Assembly: GCA_964023205.1 (NCBI GenBank)
Contig: OZ026833.1
Span: 33,692,830-33,756,829, forward strand
Length of the DNA: 64,000 nt
From: Lutraria lutraria
Taxonomy: Eukaryota; Mollusca; Bivalvia; Venerida; Mactridae
Direction: 5' to 3'
Part shown: piece by piece, positions 10,931 to 21,220 of the stretch
Layout of the letters: each line of letters begins with the position of its first letter
Position numbering within the stretch: the stretch's first letter is position 1
The notes under the pieces: model-generated
Told to the model about the DNA's origin: nothing
The model's database searches: none
The model's input: only the letters and a program-made list of their open reading frames with translations
Program-made: the position numbers and the translations under genes

Positions 10931-12124
10931 ATGGCAAATAACAATAAAAGTGGGAGTACGCAAGTTGATACGGAGGCGGAGGCTTATGTAGAGTCGATAA
11001 TGGCTTCCCAATTGATAACAAAAGTTGATACACCATCTCATAACGGTAGAAAGCGGCACCATTCTGAAACAGATGTCATTGATGTCTGTACTGACTCCTC
11101 CATTAAGAAGCCACGAATTTCTGCTAAAGCTAAACGCAATTTATATGGTGATATTCCATTCCCAGCTCCTAAAAATATTACTATGACGTCGGCGGACGTC
11201 CATGTTGATGGTAAAGCAACAGTTGAACAATTAATCTCACAGTTGTCTGCAGACATGCATATGTTGTTCTCATCTCTTAGTGAACGTGTAGATAAACTTG
11301 AAAAGGGACTTGAGCAAAAAATTGCCAATAAGGTATCTCAAATATTGGACAAGCGAGTAACTACTGAAATGAATAGAATGCGTAAGGATGTCGACAACAG
11401 AATGGACACTATTAAAGAATCCATAGTTGATGAGGTCAAGTCAGAACTTGACTTAGTAAACACAAAAATTGAATCTCTTTCGAACAGTGAACGAGTTAAT
11501 AACCCCACTGATGACATCACATTGAACCTCATAATTAGAGATCTTCCAGAGTCTGAAAATGAAAACACTTCCATCAAAGTAAATAAGTTTATTAAGGATG
11601 GTCTCAAGATTCATGGGGTAACATGCAAAGGTGCAGAAAGGAAAGTGTCGAGATCTGCTTCAAAGCCTGGTGTTGTTGTAGCTAAAATGAAATCACATGA
11701 GGATAAACGGAAGGTGATGGCAAACAAGGCTTGTCTGAAGTCTAACCAACAGTATTCGAATGTGTTTATCCATCATGACCAATCTCCAGCTGACCGTGTG
11801 ATGGCCAACAACTTCCGCACTATATTGAACTCAATTAAAAATTGTAATTTGATTGTTCGTGGCTCTCGGGTTATTCGTCGTGAACAGGATAGAATGTTCA
11901 ATAATCGTCAAAATGACAACAGCAGGAGACGATTTACCTCTTCACGCGATAATACTCAGGGCAATCTAAGAGACAACTCTATGCCAAGTGGTGCTAGGAG
12001 AGACGCTTCTGTTAGCGAGGAACGTAGCAATGGTAGATATTGCAACAATATTCGAGGACGTGGTGCTAGAAATGAAGGCGGAAGAGGTCGTAATCGTGGC
12101 GGCCAGAATAGAAATCATTATTAG
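10931..12124 (+). CDS. LINE ORF1 protein (coiled coil, RRM-like, RGG tail)
   Basis: A 397-residue protein starting at the ATG at 10931 (MANNNKSGST); the frame is open for 13 codons upstream but without ATG. Residues about 59-70 (KKPRISAKAKRN) look like a nuclear localisation signal. Residues about 95-185 are heptad-rich (coiled coil). Residues about 198-275 begin LNLIIRDLPE, the RRM-like start shared by many LINE ORF1 proteins. The C-terminal 70 residues are rich in Arg, Gly and Asn (RGRGARNEGGRGRNRGGQN), an RGG-type RNA-binding tail; there is no CCHC knuckle. Known role: coats LINE RNA and forms the ribonucleoprotein. It ends at TAG (12122-12124), and the same frame continues at once into ORF2. 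Confidence 0.8.
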   Translation: MANNNKSGSTQVDTEAEAYVESIMASQLITKVDTPSHNGRKRHHSETDVIDVCTDSSIKKPRISAKAKRNLYGDIPFPAPKNITMTSADVHVDGKATVEQLISQLSADMHMLFSSLSERVDKLEKGLEQKIANKVSQILDKRVTTEMNRMRKDVDNRMDTIKESIVDEVKSELDLVNTKIESLSNSERVNNPTDDITLNLIIRDLPESENENTSIKVNKFIKDGLKIHGVTCKGAERKVSRSASKPGVVVAKMKSHEDKRKVMANKACLKSNQQYSNVFIHHDQSPADRVMANNFRTILNSIKNCNLIVRGSRVIRREQDRMFNNRQNDNSRRRFTSSRDNTQGNLRDNSMPSGARRDASVSEERSNGRYCNNIRGRGARNEGGRGRNRGGQNRNHY

Positions 12125-15100
12125 CTTACTACAGGGTTTTGGAATGTTAAAGGGTGGAACTTTGATAAGACGTCTGACAATTTTATTTTAAGATCGAGCT
12201 GTGTTTTAGACAGTAATTTAGATATATTAGGTCTAGCTGAAACGCATCTTATAGGAAATAATCATTTAAATATTGAAGGTTACAGATGGTTTGGTTTAAA
12301 CAGGAAGAATATTCATGTCAATGCAAGAACTGGTTCCGGAGGTGTTGGTTTTTTAATTAAAAAATCTGTTTGTGATTTGTTTGATGTGTGTATCATTGAT
12401 AATAGCTTTGAAGGTATACTTTGGCTAAAGATGTCTCATAAAACAGACAATTTGGTTTTGTTTCCATGTGTGTGCTATTTACCACCACAAAATTCGTCTC
12501 GGGCGTTTGATGTTAATGCATTTTATGACCACTTGTTAGCCAATGTATACTCTTACCAAAACGACGGTTTAATATTTGTATGTGGAGATTTTAATAGCCG
12601 GACCGGAAATCTTGATGACTATATTCCGGGGGTAGATTCATTGTCTTCTCGAGATGTTATTGAATTTACTACTAATGCATATGGCGAGTTATTCATAGAT
12701 TTTTTAATTAATACAAATATGTGTATGCTAAATGGTAGGGACAGCACAAATAATGGTTTTACGTCTGTTTCTGTAAAAGGTGCGTCTGTTGTAGATTATT
12801 GTATTGTAGGTCATGAAAGTTTAGATTTATTTGCAAATTTTACTGTTAATTTAACATGTGATGTGATTAACAAATGTGGTAATCTTATGCATATTGCCCC
12901 GACAAGTATTCCTGACCATTCCTTGTTATCATGGACTGTCAGGTGTGATTGTTCACCACACATGATTGATAATGTGAACTATGTACATGACTCATATGAT
13001 AAGTTTGATCGTAGGTATTTTAACAGTGATTTTCTTGGCAACGCTGATGTACTTTATAATGTTAATAAGACCTTGGATAAATTAGAGCAAGGTTTGCGTA
13101 CGCAAAATGATATAGATTCAATTTACGATGAATGGTGTTCTATTATTAAGAATGATATGTATAGTAACATTCCTTTTAAAACTATTTCACCATCAAGTAC
13201 AACCAGAAAGCACCATCCTGGTAAACCTTGGTGGAATGACAACCTGACAAATTTATGGGTTGATTTATCCAAAGCAGAACGGAAATGGTTAGGTTGTTTT
13301 AACAGAGCAGAGAAATCTCGTTTTAAAGCTGACTATGTTAAATTAAGAAAGAATTTCGATACTGAAGTTCAAAAGGCAAAGCGCCGTCATTGGTATAACT
13401 TGCAACTGGAATTATTAAATGACTGTAACGTTGATCGGTCAAAATTTTGGAAATCAATTGGTAAAATTGGTATTAGCCAAAGTAAAAAGAAAACAATTCC
13501 TGATGAAGTTATGCTAGATGACGGCTCTATGTCTTCTTGTACACATACAATTTTAGAAAAATGGAGATCTGATTTTTCATCTCTTTTTAATAATCCCAAT
13601 ATACAATGTATGAATGATCCTAGTAATTTTAATGTTATTGATGACTCCTTGCCATTTAATGAGTGTATATCTATACATGAAGTGAAGAAAGCGGTTGATG
13701 CTGTTAATAGTGGTAAAGCCTGTGGTGTTGATGGTATACCATCGGAAGCACTTAAAAATGATACTACTGTAATGTTTTTACATGTCTTATTTAATGTTTG
13801 TTTTAGTAATGGTACTATTCCATCTGTGTGGGGAAAATGTGTAATAAACCCAATACCTAAATCTGCAAGTCTTGATGCTAGAAACCCATTATCATATAGA
13901 GGGATTTCACTTGCATCTTCTATGTATAAACTATACTGTTATATTTTGAACAACAGATTGTCAAGCTGGGCAGAATCTAATAATATCATCATTGATGAGC
14001 AAAATGGTTTTAGACAGAAACGTAGCACTATAGATCAATTATCTACCATTACAAATATTATTGATACTAGGAAGAAAAAGAAACTCTCAACTTTTTGTGC
14101 ATTTATTGATTTTAGAAAAGCATATGACTATATTCATCGTGACTTACTTTGGAATAAGCTTTTTGATCTGGGCATTAAAGGTAAAATGTTGTCAGCTGTA
14201 CAATCATTGTACAGTTCTGTATCATCGTGTGTCAGAATAAATGGTTTATGTACTGACTGGTTTGATGTTAAGTCAGGTTTACGTCAGGGATGTATATTAT
14301 CTCCCCTTTTATTTAATGTGTTTATCAATGACCTTGCACTTTACCTTAAATCGTTTGATATTGGTGTGCAATGAGGAACAGAAAAAATATGTATATTGAT
14401 GTATGCAGACGATATTGTTATATTAGCTGATAATGAAAACGATTTACAATGTTTACTTAATGCTGTTAATGATTGGTGTTCTTTGAATAGCATGTCTATT
14501 AACAGTAAGAAAAGCCAAATTGTGCATTTTCGTCCTTTGTCTGTGCAAAGAACATCAATTGAATTTTATTTTGGTATTGATAAGTTAGATATAGTTGATA
14601 TGTATACATACTTAGGACTAGTATTGAGTGAACACTTGGATTATAACATAACAGCAAAATGTGTGGCCCAGAGTGCAAGTCGTGCCCTAGGCCTTATTAT
14701 AGCCAAATGTAAATCTGTTGGTGGTGTACCGTATGATGTTTATACTCAACTTTATGATTCTATAGTTTGGCCTACTATTAGTTACGGTGCCGCTATTTGG
14801 GGTCTTAAGTCTTTTACATGTATAAATGCGGTTCAGAATCGTGCGATGCGTTTCTTTCTTGGTGTCGGGAAATATACACCCAATGCAGCCGTAATTGGAG
14901 AAATGGCATGGATTACCCCAAACATAAGACAATGGAAATCTATATCATTATTTTGGTCTCGCCTGTCATGTATGGGCAATACTCGTATAAATAAACGTAT
15001 TGCACTCTGGGCTAATACTTTAGCTAGTTCATCATGTAAAAATTGGTTTCACACTGTGATTAATATGCTTAATGTCTGTGATTTACCAGAATTCTGTGAT

Positions 15101-15535
15101 ATAAATGTTTCTATTCCTAAACAAGGAAGCAACAAGTTACGTACCTATAGTTTATTTAAGACTGATTTATGTACGGAAAATTATTGTAAATTGATCATGC
15201 CTCCTCGTCATAGGGCAACCTATAGTAAATTTCGTTGTGGCGTTGCTCCTATACGTATAGAGACTGGTCGATATGAGCGTATTCCGGTAAACAACCGTAA
15301 ATGCCCTTTCTGTGATAGCATTGAAGATGAGTTCCATGTATTGTTGGATTGTAATTTATATGATGATATTAGACAAAACATGTACACTAAAGCGGTTACC
15401 ATTAATGATGCCTTTTTACAAATGTCTAGAACTGATAAGCTGATATTTCTTTTTAACAAAGCAGATATGATTAGAATATGTGCCAAAACCTGTTATGATA
15501 TTTTACAACGAAGAACATTTTTTATTAGTAAATAA
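12125..15535 (+). pseudogene. LINE ORF2: APE endonuclease and reverse transcriptase, one internal TGA
   Basis: Reads from the codon after ORF1's TAG without a Met for about 100 codons. The first residues (LTTGFWNVKGW) are already endonuclease motif 1; AETHL, GDFNSR (near 12583), DYCIVG and the PDHSLLSW end motif follow, so the endonuclease looks catalytically complete. Reverse transcriptase motifs include INPIPK, YRGISLASSMYKL, FRQKRSTIDQL, FIDFRKAYD (near 14100), GLRQGCILSPLLFN and YADD (14402-14413). The C-terminal CPFC-x-HVLLDC motif is near 15300-15353. An in-frame TGA at 14372-14374, nine codons before YADD, would truncate the polymerase; reading resumes in the same frame to the TAA at 15533-15535. 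Function by homology: nicks target DNA and reverse-transcribes the element RNA. As it stands this copy is probably inactive. Confidence 0.85.
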
Positions 15536-15621
15536 TGCATCTTATGTATAAAGAGTAGTGTGTTTTATGTTAATAATGATGTATACTTTGTTTTAATATC
15601 TGCTTATGTTTTATTTCCATC

Positions 15622-15787
15622 TAAGAGACTGCTGTTAATCAGTTCATCTACGGTCTGACCGGGGTGATAATTGATATTATAAACTGTTTTTTAATAAGCG
15701 CATTAGTGCCTATATACAAATTTCAATTTCTTAAATCAATTAGTTTTTATCAGACTTTTATAACAACGCATTAACAACAGTCTCTTA
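15622..15787 (+). other. Long inverted repeat in the LINE 3' UTR (stem-loop)
   Basis: TAAGAGACTGCTGTTAAT (15622-15639) is the reverse complement, with one mismatch, of ATTAACAACAGTCTCTTA (15770-15787), enclosing about 130 nt. RNA from the element could fold this into an 18-bp stem. 3' stem-loops of LINE RNAs are recognised by the reverse transcriptase in some families; that role here is inference. Confidence 0.6.
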
Positions 15788-15965
15788 GTCTTATTTATGT
15801 AAATATTGATATGCAATGTAATTTATGTGATATTGTATATTATAAGTCTCTTATAATTCAATATTGAATGGTTATGTACATTTTAAGTTTTTGTGTATGA
15901 TTAATATATTTTATGTATGTACATGAATGAGACAAGAATAAAGAATAATATATAGGAGAATACCG

Positions 15966-16425
15966 ATGCTGTCTCAATCCTACTGTGAAATATATATATA
16001 CGAGTATATGCAAATCGTGACAGTTTTGTGAATTACTAGTAACTAATTTTATATCAAGGACTTATATAATTATATGTATGTACATAAGTCCTTGTTTATA
16101 TGTACATTTGTAATTGATAATTATATTGTCCTCTTCTGACATGTTTTGACTTCAATCGACCTTTGCCGCATTTACACTAAGCGAGAAGAGTCCCAAACGT
16201 TACTGTGGTTTTAAGCTATACCTGAGCGAATGTTGCATGATAGTCAAGGGAGATAACTCGTTAATGTTACGTAAGACTGGCCTTTATGTTTAACCACAAA
16301 GTTACACGTCACCAAATCAACGAAACATCCGACTTTCGTTTTCAAAATTGTAGTAAAGTGAAAGATAACTTACAGTATTGCAGTTTTCAGACAGGTAAAG
16401 ATGCTAGATTGTTAGATTTGTTTAA
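15966..16425. other. Intergenic DNA; diverged repeat shared with 36.6 and 38.8 kb
   Basis: Around 16185-16440 the sequence resembles 36590-36870 and 38800-39060 (shared GAATGTT, AGGGAGATAA, TCGTTA, TGGCCTTTAT, ACAAAG/GCAAAGCTAC and ACTTTCGTTTTCAAAATT). A short inverted repeat, CAAGGACTTAT (16055-16065) and ATAAGTCCTTG (16084-16094), also occurs; a related one lies near 5475-5522. No gene seen. Confidence 0.5.
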
Positions 16426-16672
16426 TATGTCAGGCACCTGTGTTTATTACATAATAGGGCATATCTGACTAGACATGTCAGGCACCTGTGTTTATTACAT
16501 ATTATATACAAATAGGGTGCGTATCAAACCTGACTGTGTGTTTATTACATAACTATATAGGGCGTATCTGGCCAGACATGTCAGGCAACTGCGTTTATCA
16601 ATGATTGTATGGGTGATTTAAAAAAAAATATATATAGGGGGCGTATCAGCCCTGACATGTCAATGGGAGCTG
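16426..16672. repeat. Satellite array, left part (60-85 bp unit)
   Basis: About four tandem copies of a unit running GGGGCGTATC, CTGACATGTCAGGCACCTG, TGTTTATTACAT and an AT-rich linker. The unit contains the palindrome CCTGACATGTCAGG or near variants. The same array resumes at 19985, so a 3.3-kb insertion splits it. Confidence 0.8.
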
Positions 16673-19600
16673 GTCAACTGGTACCCAATGTCAAGTGGTA
16701 CCCACTATATTTTGGTCAAATGGTACCCAATATGAAGTCAAGTGGTACCCATTATGAAGTCAAATGGTACCCACTTAGTAGTGTTAGATCTAGAATTAGG
16801 ACTTTAAAGACATTGAACCAGGAATGCGAGGCATTTGACTTATGGACCAGGAAGTCCCCTAATTCCACAGTAGGGGGTAATAAAACAGACAGGGTCATTG
16901 ATAGACTAGCACCTGTTTACATAATCTGTTACTTTATGCTTATAAAAACAAAAGCAATTTAGTCATAAACTTATTATCACTGTAAATCAATAAAATTTAT
17001 TACCCCACTTTTTGACTAGGTGTCACGTCTACAGACCGTGACCAGACTGGTTTTATCTGATTAGGGGCAATAAAACAATTAAGAGATTATATCTCATGTG
17101 GATTTTTTTTGGGGGGGTCACTTATATAGTAGCTGTTCAATGTCTTTAACAAAGAAAAAGCACCATACATTGATAGAAAATAACATATTTTCAATACGAG
17201 TCAGAAAGTTATGTTTTTATGTCATTGAAAATGTAAGTTACCCACTCACCTAATATGATATTATTGTACATATACAATATAATACTTATCATAAATCCAA
17301 AACATAATTTTATATAAATATATCCTGATACACCACTAAAATTAAACCAAATTAATGTACCACAAAACTTTGATTCCATAAAACATAAATAACAGTTTGT
17401 TTGGTAAATTAGCAATTAGGAGTGATAGTTAAATGATACAACAAACTGTTTTAATTTGTGTGTATAATTGGTTGAAATTTAAAAATGTTTGTTAAATTGC
17501 TTACTATATAGCAAACACTTCTAATTGTCAGCCAATTCAATCAATTATAAATAACAGTTTGTTGATAAATTAGCAATCACTTTTTTAATTACATCCAGAG
17601 ACGTATAATACAAGAGATAGGCAACTCGTTCTTTGATAAGGAAATACCGGAAAATCTCGTATGCGCCGCGGGATTTCTCACGTGATCAACAACCGCAACC
17701 GTCGTCCGCCATTTCGTATCAATGAGATACGGTTGCTTAATTACGTCTCTGTTTATCAACTTCACTTCACAAATATCGAACACTAGCTGAATGCATAAAA
17801 TTTAGAAAAAATATCATTAGATCATTTCGTGTGTGTGTGTGTATATATATTTGGAATTTGATAATTCCTTTGCTATCGTCGACTTACAAAAATGCCGTGA
17901 GCTCCATAACTGTCATGGTTCCCGTTCCCACTTTCACTCTATTGTGTGCTGTAAGATTGGGGACGGAAACCAACTAGTTTAGCATAAAATAGTTCTACTT
18001 TCGGCTTTCGTTCAGTAGGTCAGTAATTTCTCTACAGAAGTATGCATGTAATTACTTTAATCTACTATTGATGTATGTCTTATATGTGACTTTTTGACAT
18101 GATATGTAAATCAGTGTTAAGGTTTATATCCACAACGCGTATCGATCGATACTATCGGCTAGAGCTATATATAGTTGGATAAATTCTAAAAATAGAATGT
18201 GGGGTTTTCCCGTCGAAGTGCAGAGAACAGAACGGCAGTACACATACATTTGCGAAGAAATAACAGTTATTGTGAAGTTCGCAATTATTATGTTGGTTCA
18301 CAGTGTGTGAAGGGTATTTTGATGTTAAGACAGAAGGATCGTAATGGAACTGATGAAATCGTGCGATGTCGGTATATTCCGTAGCGAGATCGGGAAATAT
18401 CGCCGTATAACGGCTCGTTTCCGAATAGCTGTATTTTTTACAATAAACTTTTACGTTCACTTCAAAACCTGTCATATAGTCCAACATCATGATATTAAGT
18501 TTGAATATAATTCACATACCAATTACATATATTTTCTGAAAAAAATCTTAAACTACGATTAATCAATCGATAGTGGTTTATGTCAGTTTTGTTCCGAGTT
18601 TGGAACTAAAAACATGGAAAATCGAAAAACTCTTCAAAACCAAATTATCACTAAAAGAATTATGTAGGTCGATTTTAATTCGTTTCTAACACTGTAGTGT
18701 GCATTTAAAGTGATATGTGGTCATAATCAAGATATATTATTAAAATGTCAGCTGTAATAAACAATGCATGACCATAAAACTTTTGGTGACACATATTTCT
18801 GATGATATCTATGGACCCATACTGTTCTGGGACCAGTAATTCCCTTGATTGCATAATCCCTAATATGGTAAACAAAACAAATTTTCACACAAGATAGCCA
18901 CTTGATGTTAACTTCAAAGGCCTGCCAAAATAACAAAATGTATGACATTGAAAAAAAACTACCGGGGGGTAAAATCATATTTGTTAGTATTTTTTTTCAA
19001 TATGGTTCATGTTGATATTAATAATGTTATGCGATGACATATTAATAGATAAGCAACGCGCCGAACATCTATATGCAGCATTAGTAACAAAATTCCACAA
19101 AAAATAAGAAAATCCATAGATCTGTCATCTTTAAGATGATTCAGTCATACATGTTTTTTGGTGACATTGTCAGTTTCCAATTGTTGTTTGTTGGAAACAG
19201 ATTAATTGTTTCCATAATCGGTATATTCACCAAAAGTAATCTTAAATCTAGACATTCGTCATGCCATGAGAGAAAGTCTGAGGAAGACGTGATATGTAAG
19301 TACTAGACAGTGTTACTCAGAAAATAAATCACAGAGACAGAGAAAAAATATAATTGGCAATTGCATGTCGTATTTATATAAGGACAATATACCAACTTCA
19401 CACCTTCAAAAATAAGTGAGAGGTGTTGACTGATGAACAATGAATGAGGTCTATAAATTTCATTTTTTAAGGAAATTATTTTATGTCGCTAAACAGAATA
19501 ATCCACATTGTACACAAGCATCAATAAAAAATCGGTCATATTGTATAGTCGAAAACAGCATAGATATATTAAAGACCCTAAATTCTGACAGCTATGGATC

Positions 19601-19979
19601 AACGTCTCTATTATATTAAATATTATTATAAGTCTTTTTGTTTTCGATAATGTCACTCGCATGCCCTTTCCGAATTGCCATTATTTATATATACTGTATA
19701 ATCGACAACACTATCCGGACTCGTACCGTGTAGACGTACTATATACCGAACTGAGCGATCACGCTAAATATCGCGATTGACATACGAGATATTGGGAGAT
19801 TTCGCGTAGTTGCCTATCTCTTGTATTATACGTCTCTGTTACAACCAATTATCAATTAAATATAAAATTTGCATAGTGGGTACCACTTGACTATACATAG
19901 TGGGTACCACTTGACTACATAGTGGGTACCACTTGACCAAAAAATAGTGGGTACCACTTGACATTGGGTACCAGTTGAC
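16673..19979. mobile_element. 3.3-kb TIR element inserted in the satellite array
   Basis: The outer ends are inverted repeats of about 55 bp made of sub-repeats: GTCAACTGGTACCCAATGTC at the left (from 16673) mirrors GACATTGGGTACCAGTTGAC at the right (ending 19979). Several more GGTACC-containing sub-repeats lie inward (left to about 16780, right from about 19870). The satellite array flanks both sides, and CCCTGACATGTCA is present on both sides, which could be a target duplication or simply array sequence. There is no credible transposase frame, so it is non-autonomous. Confidence 0.65.
17596..19838. mobile_element. 2.24-kb element with perfect 31-bp TIRs, nested inside the 3.3-kb element
   Basis: Bases 17596-17626 and 19808-19838 are perfect 31-bp inverted repeats, starting CAGAGACGTATAATACAAGA. 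The CAGAG start fits the CAGRG consensus of hAT transposons. The 7 bp outside each end are TTACATC and TTACAAC, a possible target duplication with one mismatch. No transposase is recognised; the short internal frames have no known domain. A shorter inverted pair (17596-17605 with 17742-17751) marks a possible 156-bp sub-element at the left end. Confidence 0.65.
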
Positions 19980-19984
19980 TGTAA

Positions 19985-20515
19985 TCCCTGACATGTCAGG
20001 CACTTATAATTACATATGTATGGGGCATATCTGACCAGACATGTCAGACATCTGTGTTCATTACATAACTATATATATATATATAGGGGGCGTATCAGAC
20101 CTAACATATCGGGCACCTGTGTCTATTACATGATTATATATATATTGGGGGCGTATCAGACATAACATGTCCGGCACCTGTGTTTATCACATGATTATAT
20201 GGGTGATTTAAAAAAAAATTACATAGGGGGCGTATCAGACCTGACATGTCAGGCACCTGTGTTTATTACATGATTATATATGTATGGGCCGGGCGTAGCT
20301 GACCGGACAGGTCAGACACCTGTGTTTATTACACGATTATATGGTTGATTTTTAAAAAGATATGTATGGGGCGTGTCAGACATAACATGTCAGACACCTG
20401 TGTCTATTACATGATTATATATAAATAGGGGGCGTACCAGACCTAACATGTCAGGCACCTGTGTCTATTACATGATTTAGGGTATATATACAGGGGGCGT
20501 ATCTTTAGTTTGATT
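19985..20515. repeat. Satellite array, right part (60-85 bp unit)
   Basis: About eight tandem copies of the unit with GGGGCGTATCAGACCTGACA, TGTCAGGCACCTGTGTTTAT and TACATGATTATAT; some units carry an extra GGGTGATTTAAAAAAAA spacer. Copies are visibly diverged. It is the continuation of the array at 16426-16672. Confidence 0.82.
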
Positions 20516-20919
20516 TTGGTCCCATCCAGGATGGCTCCCCCGAATACGTTCATGAAATCGGCCAACGGGAAAGCCGTATTTAAAAGTAATGCTATTCTGC
20601 AGTGCATGCAGTCTAAAACTATCGGAGTCACAAAAAGAAAATCAACCTAGGCCACACCAAATAAAATTATTGTGCTTATTTAGGATATTAAAAAAAATGT
20701 GCGAGGCAGCACAGAAAAAATTGAGATAAGGATGGCGCAGGATTTTTCATTTGAGTGACCATGGATAACTTTTTTTGTTGTATTAACGAAACGTCGCTGC
20801 ATTTACACTAAGTCTTCATTAATCCAGAATATTTTGCACACGGTCATCATAAAAAAATTCTTAATTTTGAATATCTATAATCAGATTAATTTAATAATGA
20901 TAAGCAAGGTCTGAATGCG
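20516..20919. other. Intergenic DNA before gene A
   Basis: No gene, clear repeat or regulatory site recognised. The duplicated segment shared with gene B starts near 20920. Confidence 0.4.
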
Positions 20920-21050
20920 GAATATATGGTTGCAATACTACGGCTTTTCACGTCTGCGACAACACATACAATCACATTTTAATACTTGACAATGGTCTCA
21001 GAATATCATGATTATCGAAACTACTCTGAATGATTGTTTTCACGCTAGTA

Positions 21051-21056
21051 TATAAA
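21051..21056 (+). promoter_or_regulatory. Candidate TATA box of gene A
   Basis: TATAAA lies 73 bp before the ATG. The paralogue has TATAAAA at 44734-44740, 78 bp before its ATG, in otherwise drifted sequence. In both copies a CTTTAATTTAGTT motif follows about 16-20 bp downstream and could hold the transcription start. Confidence 0.5.
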
Positions 21057-21123
21057 CACGTATGCCTTTAATTTAGTTTTCTGAGAATGAATAAAGCTTA
21101 CCAGAAGGGGTAATTGGAAAGAA

Positions 21124-21220
21124 ATGAAGAAAACGAAATTTGAGGGATTGTCGTCCAGCCTTGGAAAAGAATGTTTGCACACATTGGTTGAAATTGCTGG
21201 ACCTAATACCCCAAACCAAG
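21124..21220 (+). CDS. Gene A exon 1
   Basis: ATG followed by 32 codons (MKKTKFEGLSSSLGKE, then CLHTLVEIAGPNTPNQ) and a donor CAAG/GTAAAA. An in-frame TGA lies upstream with no intervening ATG. The same exon length (97 nt) and donor occur in gene B, which supports it as real. Confidence 0.75.

Larger units (their letters stand above)
10290..15965 (+). mobile_element. Non-LTR retrotransposon (CR1/Jockey-like LINE), nearly full length
   Basis: Contains a 5' region of about 640 bp, an ORF1 RNA-binding protein, ORF2 with APE endonuclease, reverse transcriptase and C-terminal Cys/His motif, and a 3' UTR of about 430 bp ending near an AATAAA (15937-15942). The 5' boundary is placed where similarity to the partner repeat at 35.94 kb ends; the 3' boundary is less sure, and no target-site duplication could be fixed. 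Coding sequences are uninterrupted apart from the TAG at 12122-12124 (ORF1/ORF2 boundary) and the TGA at 14372-14374, so the copy is fairly young. The C-terminal Cys/His motif and ORF1 type favour the CR1/L2/Jockey branch. Confidence 0.85.

Noticed and set aside
18152..18490. 112-codon minus-strand frame with CSLHF, reminiscent of a THAP domain
   Set aside because: Only the short CSLHF string fits; the required upstream Cys pair, DNA-binding Trp and Pro spacing are missing. It lies in a non-autonomous TIR element.
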